Shown piece by piece: positions 33,589 to 43,442 of a stretch of 64,000 nucleotides of DNA. The DNA lies in the NCBI GenBank assembly GCA_030374765.1, contig JARGXX010000010.1, positions 186,001 to 250,000 on the forward strand, in the 5' to 3' direction. The notes beneath the pieces were generated by a model. That model was not told where the DNA came from. It saw only the letters and a program-made list of their open reading frames with translations, and did not search any database. The position numbers were made by a program, and so were the translations under genes. Positions within the stretch are counted from its first letter, which is position 1; each line of letters starts with the position of its first letter. Origin of the DNA: Agarophyton chilense. Its lineage: Eukaryota > Rhodophyta > Florideophyceae > Gracilariales > Gracilariaceae.

Positions 33589-35272
33589 ATGGATCCGAAC
33601 GCCGGGTCCAACCCGTTTCAGCCCTCCCCTGAGGATGTGCCTTCTGGGGCTCCGTCCAACACTGCTGGTTATGCGTCGTAGCCTACTGCTCAACTCGGTC
33701 CATACCGTTCGTTCCCCACACCGTACAGCAGATTCCGGTCGGTACCGTTATGTCAGCCAACCGTGGCTCCGATGCCGAACGCGGCTTACGTCGCCTCTGC
33801 GGGTGTAAATCGAGCTCCTTCTCGTCGTGCTCAGCGGAGCTACTTACACCCTGCGGATTTCTATGGACGAGATACTCTCGACAACGTTGAACTTTTCGCG
33901 CAAGCGCCCTGGTTTGCTCCAGTTGCAATCCGCGATGACGCGTTGATACAACAGTATGTACACGGTGGGTACTTCCCTGACGGTATTCCAGAACACGCGA
34001 TTCATAGCGACGACTGGGCGAGCCATATTGCTTTGCCAGACAACGCCATTGCGCGATATTCAACGGAAACCTTGTCCGAAGCCCGTACGCGGTTCACTAA
34101 GCTGATTTACCAGCGTCTTCACCGATTCATCAGTACGGTTCTCCTCCCGCAGGATTGGGAACTAGATATCTGGAAAGCCCGTACCGACGGTGAAAGTTAC
34201 TCGTATATCTAGACACTCGTTGAAGTCGATGTTAGCGGTTGGCGCGGTGTGCGCGGTGTGCGTGATGCAAGCCCTCTGCTTTCAGCAACCTCTTCTCTGT
34301 GCGAAGTTCCGCTTCCTTCGAAAGCGTGACATTCCCTATTGGGATTATTCCCGTTGGGAACGTCGTACTCGATCACGTTTGGGCTATTTGGTGCCGTATC
34401 AAATGGTCGAGATTAACGGCATCCGGCGGAACGCGCGCTTCGGGCGCTACATCGGTATTCCAGAGCATTGAGCGGCGATCGAGAGTCCTCGTGGTTGCCC
34501 TGTGGAGCTTCCACCGGCTATCTCCTACGTCGGGTCCGCGTTGGTCAACGATCCATTCTCGGGATATTGGACGGTGGTTTATACCGAGTTTATCGCCGAG
34601 ATGGCCGTCTTCCTCCTGTGGGATGCTTATGATACGTTTAGAGTTTGGTACATGTCGCCCACAGCACGAAAGTATGCGAGAGAACTCGATCTTTCCCTTG
34701 TCCTGGGATCCCGTGCGAACCATGCCGACTTCCTCCTTCTTGTGGATGTAATCATCAGTGTCGACTGGTCTGGAGTGCCAGCTGAATAATCCGCTTGCGG
34801 AACCTGTGCAAGACTCTACGACCATTCTCCTGGACGAACAGCAAGTGCTGGAGATTTCGTTTGGTACGACCCCTGGACGCGCCAGTTGATCACCTCCGAG
34901 CAGGTTCGCTTTCTTCGGGAGAACCCGCGTGAAATGCCACCGAACCAGCTTACTGGATACGTGTACGATGGTACTCCATCCGAGAACGGAGAGGAACCGT
35001 ATGAGGAAGCGCCGGGAGCTGAGGCTGAACTCGGTTACGAGGACGAGCCAGAGCTGGCAGGCGTAGCGACTTCCGTCGATCAATCCGCAGCGGCGGGAGT
35101 TGCTCAAGAGTAATCGCATGGGTATACCCGACAACGGAGTGAAGTGCCGTTCGAAGATCCAGGCTTGGATCCGCTGAGGCAGTTCCTCTTAGATGCGGGC
35201 TTTCCCGTGGACCAAGTTGAGGGTGGTCGGGGACAGCTTCTTGCGAACCTGAGTGCTCGCACGTCTCTTTGA
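33589..35272 (+). pseudogene. Antisense accessory ORF of chromovirus C
   Basis: Starts MDPNAGSNPFQPSPED about 170 bases inside the 3' LTR, runs opposite to gag-pol and ends at TGA 35270-35272, about 300 bases from the convergent pol end; about 560 codons. Breaks: TAG after NTAGYAS (33679-33681), a frame change near 34200, TGA after GIPEH near 34470, TAA after SGVPAE near 34788, TAA after GVAQE at 35111-35113. Ser/Pro-rich first 105 residues, then AQAPWFAP, RRTRSRLGYLVPYQMVEI, ELPPAISYVGSALVNDPF, GYWTVVYTEF, RVWYMSPTARKYAREL, LSLVLGSRANHADFLLLVD, ISVDWSGVP, an acidic stretch (YEEAPGAEAELGYEDEPEL) and DPLRQFLLDAGFP. Closest to the B copy. No known domain. Confidence 0.78.
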
Positions 35273-35339
35273 TGTTTTTTGAAAAGACTCCTAGTCAACA
35301 CCCTTGCGGTGCTATCTTGATACCAATAAAACTCCGGTG

Positions 35340-35560
35340 ACTTCGTGTCTTCACGTTCCCTTCTTATCTTCTAGTCTTCATCTCTTCTCGCTTCTCGATT
35401 TCTTAACTTCTTCTTCTCGCTTCTCAAGTTCTTCAATCCTTCTTCTCGCTTTTCGAGTTCGTCATAGGTGATAATCAGTAAAAGTCCTTTGCTTGCGTGT
35501 CGTCACGTTTCCTCTTCATGATTTCTTGTTTTCATCTCGCCTTTCGAGTTTTTACTACCT
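35340..35560. repeat. Pyrimidine-rich repeats between pol and antisense ORF of C
   Basis: Strongly pyrimidine-rich on plus (purine-rich on the pol strand), with internal repeats of CTTCTTCTCGCTTCTC and a larger repeat in which GTGTC-T/G-TCACGTT recurs at about 35346 and 35497. Element B has an analogous purine-rich tandem repeat in the same place (43208-43399). Confidence 0.6.
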
Positions 35561-35573
35561 TTGTAGCCCATAC

Positions 35574-37019
35574 TTAGGAATAGGATGTGCCCATGAGCCC
35601 GACTATCGAGGAGTCGATCTCCCGGGAGATTGGTAATCGCATGCGTCGATGATATCGCACGAGTTGCGAACGGGTGATATGAGCTATAGGTTCCCACGTA
35701 TCCGCTTCCGGAGGAAAACCGTACCAACGGACTCGATACAGAAATTCTCTAGTATCTTCATGCTCGCCATGTTCACATATGCGATCCATAACATATTCCT
35801 GGGCGTTTCCCAATGCTTTCGCTGTTGGCGCAAGACTCCTGTTAACAGGTTTGAAATGCCTTAGGGCTGACCCAAGGTTCTCTGTGTTAGCAGTCTCAGC
35901 GTCGCTAAGCGTTTGCTCGTCGACTAACTGTCGTTCTGCCCGCAGGGGCAGTGTACTCATTCCTTGATAACCTTTATCAGATAAAGAGCTATCCTGTTTT
36001 CCAGGTTCCATAAAAGCGTACTTCTTGCTACTTCTCAATTCCATTCGTGGATGAACTTCCTTCGGTTTATCCGATTCTGACCGCTGTTCGGTGGACGATG
36101 GTGCTTGCACCACGACAGGAGGCGATACCTCTTCTTCGTCCTGCCCACGAGGGATGGGAGCCGATATCGGCGGAACAGCAAGTGGCGCTTCACCTGACGG
36201 TTCAGCCTGAAGCGGCAACGGCGCGTTTTCGAGTGCACTCGTTTCCAAGTCTTTGGGGCCAAAGGCCAAAACATCTTTCCTGCTTTCAGGTTCCATTTCT
36301 GTACTTACGGGTGTGCGCGTGCCACGGGGCATATCCCGATACTTCGAGAAGCGGTCGGTGATTACCAATAGGTAGCGATAACCTCGCCTTGAGCGAATCA
36401 ATTTTCCTAGGATGTCGAATCTGACGTATTGTAAAGGCGCTTTCGCCTGGAATAACGTCATCGGTTTCCGCTTCCTGTAAAGCTTCACGCGATTCTTTGC
36501 ACATGTTGTACACAACCTCACTGTAGCATGGCAGTCCATTGTCAAAGTAGGCCAGTACAAATCTCTTCTTAGAGTCATGAACAAATTAGTTCCTCCTGGA
36601 TAACCAGACCGCCTGCTGTAGTGTGCCAGATGGAGTACTTCACTCTTCGAGACGTGTGGAATCACGATTTGATCATGATTCTCTACATGTTTTAACAGTA
36701 TTCCTCGTGAATCGAGTGAAAAGGGGAGCTCCTCCCCCCCGTTAAGACAAGAGCGTATCGACGAACAAAACGCATCGGCTTGTTGCTCATTGAGGAGCTC
36801 AGTGCACGAGATTCGCTCGAGTTGAACTGAAGGGTCAGTGTCTGCTAATGCAAGGAACGGGTCTGCATCCGAATAATCATCAAGGGTCTCTTGTTTCTTT
36901 TCTTCAAAAGATGGTGAATGGGTCTCCATGTAGAAGCAAGGTATCTCTTCATCGATTTCGCCTTGGGTTTCGCCCAGTGTTTTGAGTCGCGATAGCGCGT
37001 CAGCTTGGAAATTGGCCAA
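35574..37019 (-). pseudogene. Integrase-chromodomain ORF of C with deleted catalytic core
   Basis: 481-residue open frame on minus. It begins in the RNase H tail (ADALSRLKTLGETQGEI), has the integrase zinc region (LRRDLYWPTLTMDCHAT, RLCTTCAKN, but GYPGG replaces the second His), then the first core motif FDILGKLIRSRRGYRYLLV. After VITDRFSK (near 36345) it jumps to YRDMPRGTRTP and the C-terminal tail; B has about 1 kb here, including the SDNG and NGHVERYN motifs. The jump keeps the frame. The tail is Pro/Glu-rich and ends in a chromodomain (REFLYRVRWYGFPPEADTW, EPIAHITRSQLVRYHRR). Integrase activity is therefore impossible; such a copy could only be mobilised by another element's enzyme. Confidence 0.9.
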
Positions 37020-38286
37020 TCCCTTTTTCTACTTCACTTCGAAATCGAAATCAGAAAGGCGTAAGCGCCATCGTGTGAGACGACCAGAGGGGTCTGTAAT
37101 GGACAGTAACCATCGTAGAGACGAATGATCCGTGTTGACGGTAAAACGTTTTCCTTGGAGATACGGTCGCAATGTGGTTAGAGCCCAAACGACTGCAAGG
37201 CATTCCTTTTCTGAAACTGATTACATCTTCTCAGCTGCGTTCAGCGATCTTGACCAGTAACCAATGGGTTTGCGTTCACCATCAGGGTGTGTTTGAAAAA
37301 GGGCACACCCTACTTGGTACTCGCTAGAGTCGGTATCCACTGAGTATGGCAGGTTGGGGATGGCCAAGACTGGGGCTGTAATAATCTTTGTCTTCAGCGT
37401 GTCGAACGCTTCCACTTCAGCTTGTCTGAATTGTTCCAGCTGTACTGGTTGTCCTTTACGCAGCTTTGCGTTGAGCGGTGCCGCTATATGCGAGTATCGC
37501 GGCACGAATTGTCGGTAGACGTTGCAAAAGCCGAGGAAAGAACGCAATTGCTTCTGTGTCGACGGAGGTTTTACTTCGCGAAGAGCCGCTGTTTGTGCCT
37601 CTTGAATGACAAGCTGTCCCGGCTTGATCACATGTCCTAAGTACCGGATGGTGCCAGCAAACCAATCGCATTTCTTGAACTTCAGGTGATACCTGCGCTC
37701 TGTAGTGCTTTGAGAATCTTCTCGACATGCCGTAAATGGCTTTCCACATCCTGGGAAAAGATGATCACATTTTCCAAATAGACTAAACAAGTCTTCTACT
37801 TGTATCTTGAGAGCAAGATGTCCAGAGTACGCTGGTAAGTAGCCGGTGCATTCGTTAAGCCGAAAGGCATCCTTTTAAAACGGTAGAGATCGGCGTGACA
37901 CGCAAATGCGGTTTTATCTTGGTCTTCTTCTGCTACGGGCACCTGCCAATAGCCAGAGTTGGCGTCCAACGTGCTTCTCCTAAGCTGTCAATACATTCGT
38001 CCATTCGAGGCAACGGGTATGTATCTCGAACTGTAACTGCGTTCAGTTTTCGATAATCGATACAGAATCGTAAAGAACCATCAGGTTTTGGGACCAGCAC
38101 CACTGATGAGGCCCAAGCAGTTTGAGCTGCTTCGATTACTCCTTCTTCCAGCATTTTGCTGACATTCTCCTCCTCGATTTGGCGAGTTCACGGTCCCGCT
38201 CTGTAGGGTGGTTGGGAGATGGGTCGTGACCCTGGGACCAAATCAATGTGGTGTTCCGTAGCGGAGATCTCTCCTAGTTTTCCACT
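37020..38286 (-). pseudogene. RT and RNase H of chromovirus C (broken)
   Basis: Directly follows the protease in the same frame after TGA at 38287-38289. ISATEHHIDLVPGSRPI, a second TGA at 38188-38190, KMLEEGVIEAAQTAWASS, VPKPDGSLRFCIDYRKL, then a frameshift near 37940. The catalytic motif near 37785 reads LVYLENVIIFSQD where relatives have YLDD, so both Asp are lost. Then YLGHVIKPGQLVIQEAQ, LRSFLGFCNVYRQFVPRYSH, RNase H VDTDSSEYQVGCALF and YWSRSLNAAEKM before a stop at 37221-37223, and LTTLRPYLQGK further left. Confidence 0.88.
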
Positions 38287-39222
38287 TCACATGGATGTAT
38301 ACTTCTTCAGTATAGACCTGATCTTCGTTCTGTAGTGTTCCGACACATGTGCTAAGTCTAGCTCATCGACCAGGCTCTCTGGATCCTTTGCCGTTTGAAA
38401 TTGATCTCCAGACGGAGTTTGCAGTTCTTCGTCTGTGTCACCGACATGGGTTAATCCCAATACTTCTGCAGTAGAAATATGAGTAGGGACCACCACTGTG
38501 GGATGAGGCAAAGCTGTTGCAACAACCTGATTCTTCGGTATCTGATAATCGTTATCGGTGAAGTTACTCACTAGTATCCAAAAGGGGCTACCAGGATCAA
38601 CCTGAACAATGCCGTTAGCGACTAGCAATCCACGGGATTCGTACATCCGAGTATTCGGTTGAAATACCACGAGTCCGTGTCGTTCTGTTCTTACTTGAAC
38701 CCAAGTTTGGGTTTGCGCCTTCAGCATGGCACTCTTCGCTACTCGAATCCTCGGCGAGACACGTCCTTGGGATTTCCCGTATTCCATAGATGGTGAAAGT
38801 GGAGGTGCTTCAGTGCAACGACGCACTGGCTTGCGAACAATTGGTACCATTGATCCATCATCTAGTTCCACTAGTTTTCTTCGCGGGCGAATGGCTTCGA
38901 CAAGCTTGTCGCAATAATCAAATCCCAGTACCACTGGTGCAGCTAACTTCTTACAGACTATGAAGTCAACTAGGACTGCAAAGCGTCCCGAACGCACCAC
39001 GAGTCGAACTGTTCCCAGTGTTTCCACAGCATTTTTGTTGGCATCCCGGATGTCCGGTAAAGCACCGTATCGAATACGTTCTAAGTCAGCAGGAGCGAGC
39101 TCCGATTGCCGTATAAAGTTCGGACCAGCACCTGTGTCGAGGATAGTCAATCGACGAGATAACAGATTCCTGTCAGAGCCGATGTCGGCATAGGCCTTAT
39201 AGTTTCTTGTAGACACTACCAT
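38287..39222 (-). CDS. Aspartic protease ORF of chromovirus C
   Basis: 311-residue open frame with ATG at 39222 (MVVSTRNYKAYADIGSDRN). Retropepsin-like: LTILDTGAGPNFIRQSEL carries the D-T-G active site; VLVDFIVCKKLAAPVVLGFDY is the hydrophobic second half ending in the usual flap-distal G-F-D. Then a basic-acidic linker and PTHISTAEVLGLTHV, SEHYRTKIRSILKKYTSM. It ends in TGA 38287-38289, with RT following in the same frame. In element A the corresponding place reads PMW, so TGA replaces a Trp codon, and B has TGA at the same point. The protein would process Gag and Pol. It is the only long intact enzyme frame left in C and may persist by chance, since C as a whole is decayed. Confidence 0.8.
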   Translation of the reverse strand: MVVSTRNYKAYADIGSDRNLLSRRLTILDTGAGPNFIRQSELAPADLERIRYGALPDIRDANKNAVETLGTVRLVVRSGRFAVLVDFIVCKKLAAPVVLGFDYCDKLVEAIRPRRKLVELDDGSMVPIVRKPVRRCTEAPPLSPSMEYGKSQGRVSPRIRVAKSAMLKAQTQTWVQVRTERHGLVVFQPNTRMYESRGLLVANGIVQVDPGSPFWILVSNFTDNDYQIPKNQVVATALPHPTVVVPTHISTAEVLGLTHVGDTDEELQTPSGDQFQTAKDPESLVDELDLAHVSEHYRTKIRSILKKYTSM

Positions 39223-39620
39223 GAGGTAACTTTCCCGTTTTGACGGACAAGTATAACGTCCCCAAGGACGATGTCACTCACAGTCAAACTGTACTCGCTT
39301 TCCGTCCGGCGGATTGATTCCGTACGGCGGAACTTTGGCAGGCCTCAAGAGAATCTTGGTCTTCCAAGCGCGGGAGCAGGGAGGCGAGCTCTCCCTGGTC
39401 AGCACGACGGGATCGACTAGTGCCGACCCCCTAGGGGCTCCCTCACTTAGTTTTCCGGTTGCACCGGCTTATTCGCCTCAAAGGCGCCTCTTCCTACCGG
39501 AGTTCCGGGTTGTAACACTTCAGAATTTTGAGCAACTGGCTTGTCCGTCCGGCGCATTGGTGTCTGAGAAGACCAACTTTTGGCTTTCCAATACATGCCC
39601 GCCGGTACGCGGCTCTTTTC
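39223..39620 (-). other. Element C, gag-protease interval
   Basis: About 400 bases between the gag stop and the protease ATG, holding only broken continuation of the polyprotein. The matching B interval is about 28640-28865. No separate feature seen. Confidence 0.5.
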
Positions 39621-41601
39621 CTATTCTGAGAGTGCTTCATAATTCGTCATGATACGACTCAGATCCTTTGCAGGAAGCGTGCATTCTGCACTCAAATGGT
39701 GTTTTCCATAACATGAATAACATATCAAACCGTAACGACGGTTGGTCAACATAAATTGTGAACGGTATGCCGTGCGAGTATTCACCCATCCGGGTTTCCC
39801 GTTCTTAAAACCTCCTTGTGGTGGCACCGTGTAGGGACAGTAAATAGGGCGACGGCCCTCCATAGCCATTAGGGCTTCCTCGTCCTGAGACTCCGATTGT
39901 GGAAGATCCACTGTAGGTACAGAAGAGTCCGTATACTTCACTAAATGGACCGCCTCCTCATGCGAGTCACTCCCTTTGGGTGCCAAAGACGAATCTCGTG
40001 AGTGCACTGGAGATTCCAGGTGTAGCAGTTTGCTGCGCTCATTAACACTGGCGGAGATCTTCTCCTTACCCATTAAGGTTCCAAAAGCCACTAAACGACG
40101 GGAGCTACCACGCGCTCTGGCCGCGTCTCCTTCAGCTTTCGCAAACTGAACTAACTCCAAAAAGGAGACTCTTACATGCTTCTCTCGATATTGAGCTACC
40201 AACCACTTGATGCTCGGGTCCAGCCCGTCGATGTACAAGGTAATCTTGTCTTCCATCGAGTGGACGTTTCCACAGCGGACTGAAGCTTTGTGAAGCCTTG
40301 AGCTGTACTCAGCTTCGCCCTCCTCAGGCTTTTGTGTCACATCCCTTAGGTCCAGGATCGCCTGACGTATCGCGTTTGAAGTCGCGTAACTGCCCAGCAA
40401 ATACTGCACCGCCTCTGGCCATGAGGTAACGCCGCCTTCATCGGCTGTCAATGATCCGCATACGGAACGATATTTCTCTAAAGCAAAAACCCTTCAGGAA
40501 GTGTGGTAAAGACACAAATGCCTGTGGTTCACTCATCTCTAGAGTGTCTGCTTCGGCAACGAATCGAGTGAGAAACTCGATAACGAGAATGGCGGTCTTC
40601 CCATCAAATGTTAAATCATTAAGGCCGATCTTCAATCGTTTGATGTGATCCTTCACCTTCGCGGTTTCGCGTCCTGAGCGCTTCTTGCTCTTTACCTTCA
40701 GACGGTAGTACCTTTAATTCAGGACCTTCCGATAAAGCGGATTCGTCCACGGAAGCACCTTCATTCCTCTGTAAGGTGAGCCTTTTTTTCTCATTAACCA
40801 CGAAGACGTGTTCTTTTTCCGGGATCGGGACCTTCGATGACCATCATCACTGTCGTCGTCATCTGACGTATCTTAATCATCAGAATCATCAGTACTGGAA
40901 CTGAAACCCTCCGTACATGACGATTCATCACTCGAATCACGTGCGGACTTCCGCTTCTTACGTCGTGACTTCGACTTCTTCGAACGAGCTTCCTCCAAAG
41001 GAGCTCCTTCGTCTTCCAGCACGACTGGTTTAGCAGCAGTCTGCGCATGAACTGCCGCCTCCAGGCGTTCTAAACGAGGGTTAACTCGAGTGAGGACTTC
41101 CTCTACATCCACGGTTAAGCCGGGTAGCGCATCGGGCGTATTCCTGTACCTCTCCAGTAGATGGTTCAAATCCTCACGTAGTGTTTTTACTGATGCAGAG
41201 ACCTGCTTCCCATCGTCTTGACGAACGAGTGCTTGATGCGCTCTTCGTAATTATTCGACATCAGCGATAAGAGCAGCGATCTGAGATTCCAACGCAACCA
41301 TGCGCACACGCGAAGCCCTTGACTCAGACTTGAGACGACGCACTTCCCTGCGCAAATCATCCTCTTCTTGAGGTCCGCCGACCTCAGGGTCAACTACGGC
41401 TTCTGTGGTGGGCGTGACTGCCGCTGCCACAGGGGCCGGTACATCCGAGGGATCTCGTTTATCATTCACCGAGCGTGAGCGCGACATCGCTTGACGATAC
41501 AGCCGCTCTCCGGCTTCAAAAGATGAGGCGAGCCTCGGTTTCGGGGGTGGTCCCGCAGGACCGGGGCGACCAGTACTCGACTGGTTTCGTGTCTTCGGCA
41601 T
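39621..41601 (-). pseudogene. Gag of chromovirus C (broken)
   Basis: Starts MPKTRNQSSTGRPGPAG at 41601. First part 1-117 (coiled-coil-like LRREVRRLKSESRASRVRM) ends at TAA 41251-41253; then KTLREDLNHLLERYRNT, a basic block (KKSKSRRKKRKS) and an acidic Ser/Asp stretch, a stop at 40873-40875, a frameshifted KVKDHIKRLKIGLNDLTFDG to FLTRFVAEADTLEMSEPQA block, and finally a 276-residue frame (39621-40451) with SWPEAVQYLLGSYATSNAI, FLELVQFAKAEGDAARARG and a CCHC zinc knuckle, CYSCYGKHHLSAEC. The zinc knuckle is intact (C-x2-C-x4-H-x4-C). Nucleocapsid and capsid functions inferred from position. Confidence 0.88.
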
Positions 41602-41796
41602 CCTAGACCAAACCTGAGTCCAGGTGCGAACCAAATGGTGTCTTCGACTTCTCGACCACGTGTTCAACGACGATTGATTCCGCAATTGCCGGAGGTGGTT
41701 CGATAAACAATAACTGTAGTGGTTCCACTTCTTCCAAGTATCGATATCGATTCCACGTTCCAGGAACGAAGTGTTCAGTGCAGCTGACCACAGTGG

Positions 41797-41814
41797 TTCT
41801 AAGTCAGGAGACCA
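41797..41814 (-). other. Primer binding site of element C
   Basis: On minus, TGGTCTCCTGACTTAGAA starts two bases after the 5' LTR end (ACTACA). One difference from the B site. Confidence 0.65.
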
Positions 41815-41816
41815 CT

Positions 41817-42481
41817 TGTAGTATCCGCTCTAACGGAGAGAGCAGACACCTGCGACATCGTTCGGACTGCCGATGGGTCGCTTGCGGCGATGCAAGAGGG
41901 GTGGTAGAGCTACAACACCAGCGAGCTGGAAGTGGGGTGTAAGGCCACTACTCGCCAGCGAGGGTGAACAGTGCAACTGTAAAACGTTGATGGAACGTAG
42001 GTACCAGACGGCTCGTGAATTGGTTGGGGGCTGACTATCTATTATAGCTCGTCCGGATCTCAGGTTAAGGAATCCTAAGCGAGGAACAGAATAGTCATGA
42101 TTCCCATGTTGTCTCATTTACTTAGAGTCGGCGCTCACCTCTGGTACACTATACACTGTGTACCAGGGTGAGTGACCAAATAAATATATAAATGACACCC
42201 AGTGGTCCGCCATTTAGCCAAACCACTGTATGGGTAAGGTCCCTAATGGACTTACATCTCCAAAGGGTAGTAAAACCAGCCACGTGGATCGCCACTACGT
42301 GCGCCGTTGCAAGCCACTCCACTCGTGATACCAAGTGCTCCAACAATGTACCCTGCCTCCTGGCATCCTACGCGGTGTGTCGCTTCCTATCGTAGCACTG
42401 ACCAGGCCACTCAGTAATGAGTTCCAAACGCGACTTTGTGACAAAGAAACCATCGGAACGCCGAAGTAGTAGAATACTACA
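41817..42481 (-). repeat. 5' LTR of element C
   Basis: In plus orientation TGTAGTATCCGC to GAATACTACA, 665 bases. Flanked on the right by TTTGG, the second copy of the target site. Confidence 0.95.
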
Positions 42482-43191
42482 TTTGGTCCAAGTAGATCCG
42501 GTCCAGAAGCTGCTGCACACACGCCAGTCCCTGTTCAGGTTGAACCTTCAGGTGAAACGCCACTCGCTGAGCGATCGCGCTTGGCAGCCGACCCAAGAGA
42601 AGAACGCGAAGATGAATCTAAACCTCCATTAGTTGTGGATGCAGCTCCGGCCGAACCTTTGGTGAGGAAGCCTAGTTTGGCTAAAGACCCTAAGAAGGAG
42701 AGAAAGAACAAGCAACGTGAGGAAAAATGGGTAACAGTAGACCCAACGACTATGCAGTCAGAAGCCGAGAACGGCGCTCCGGTGGCACAAAAAGGCTCTC
42801 AGCTGCCCGAACAGACTACGCAGGTTCAACCTGAAGATATAGGGAGTTCCCAAGCGCTCTTTCAGGTGGTCCGGATTCAACGCATTCGTTTGTCGGATGG
42901 TATAAGACGGTGAGCCGAAACCTCGCTCTAACAGCCGAAATGATGGGAAATGCCCAGGAATACGTCAGGGATCGCATCATCGATCACGGCGAAGACGAAG
43001 ACACCCACAGACTACTGTATTGTATCCGTTGGTACGGTTTTCCTCCGGAAGCGGATACGTTGGAGCCTATAACCCATCTCCCGCGCTCGCAGATTGTGCG
43101 TTATCATCGGCGCAGTCGACTACTACTCCCTGCAGAGATCGACACCGCGATGATGGGCTTTCTAGACGCGATTTCGCAGAGCGACAGCTAA
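42482..43191 (+). pseudogene. C-terminal integrase tail and chromodomain of element B
   Basis: Resumes the B pol frame after element C: FGPSRSGPE, VPVQVEPSGETPLAE (C has LPLQAEPSGEAPLAV), a Lys/Glu-rich linker, then a frame change near 42900 and SRNLALTAEMMGNAQEYVRD, LLYCIRWYGFPPEADT, EPITHLPRSQIVRYHRR, a chromodomain closely similar to that of C. One tryptophan of the usual D-T-W-E-P motif reads Leu (DTLEP). Ends TAA at 43189-43191. In chromoviruses this module binds histone marks and steers integration. Confidence 0.9.
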
Positions 43192-43207
43192 TCCCCTTTC
43201 CCTTCCG

Positions 43208-43399
43208 AAGAAGGATGTGAGAGAAGAAGACGAGAAGAAGAAGAGAAGAAGAAGAAGTACTCGGGGAAACGTGCAGGCCCGGAAACAGAAGAATTTGGTT
43301 TATTAGAAGGATATGAGAAAAGAAGACGAGAAGAATCTAAAAGAAGAAGAAATACTTATTGAAACGTGAAGTCACGGAGACAGAAGAATTTGGTTTATG
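43208..43399. repeat. Two purine-rich tandem copies (period 96) between pol and antisense ORF of B
   Basis: GAAGGAT-R-TGAGA-R-AAGAAGACGAGAAGAA at 43210 recurs at 43306; GAAACGTG at 43265 recurs at 43361; CAGAAGAATTTGGTTTA ends both copies. Polypurine on the pol strand. Lies exactly in the gap between the two convergent ORFs. Confidence 0.8.
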
Positions 43400-43442
43400 T
43401 TATGGCCTCAAGGGTGTTAACGAGATCTAGCGATCAATTTAC

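Larger units (their letters stand above)
32755..42481 (-). mobile_element. Chromovirus C (Ty3/gypsy), innermost element
   Basis: 9727 bases bounded by LTRs of 666 and 665 bases (32755-33420 and 41817-42481), minus orientation. Flanking 5-mers TGTGG (32750-32754) and TTTGG (42482-42486) are a target duplication with one mismatch. The host frame of B resumes across it: AILK on the left continues as FGPSRSGPE on the right, as in C's own homologous VLAFGPKD. Contains gag, protease, RT-RNase H, integrase with a core deletion, chromodomain, and an antisense ORF on plus. The LTRs are clearly diverged (roughly nine bases in ten match), so it is not recent despite being innermost. Confidence 0.96.

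Noticed and set aside
34373..35134. 253-residue minus ORF over the antisense ORF of C (sense strand of the element)
   Set aside because: Shadow of the opposite frame: the plus-strand protein is conserved in A, B and C, while this minus frame has no counterpart in the B copy.
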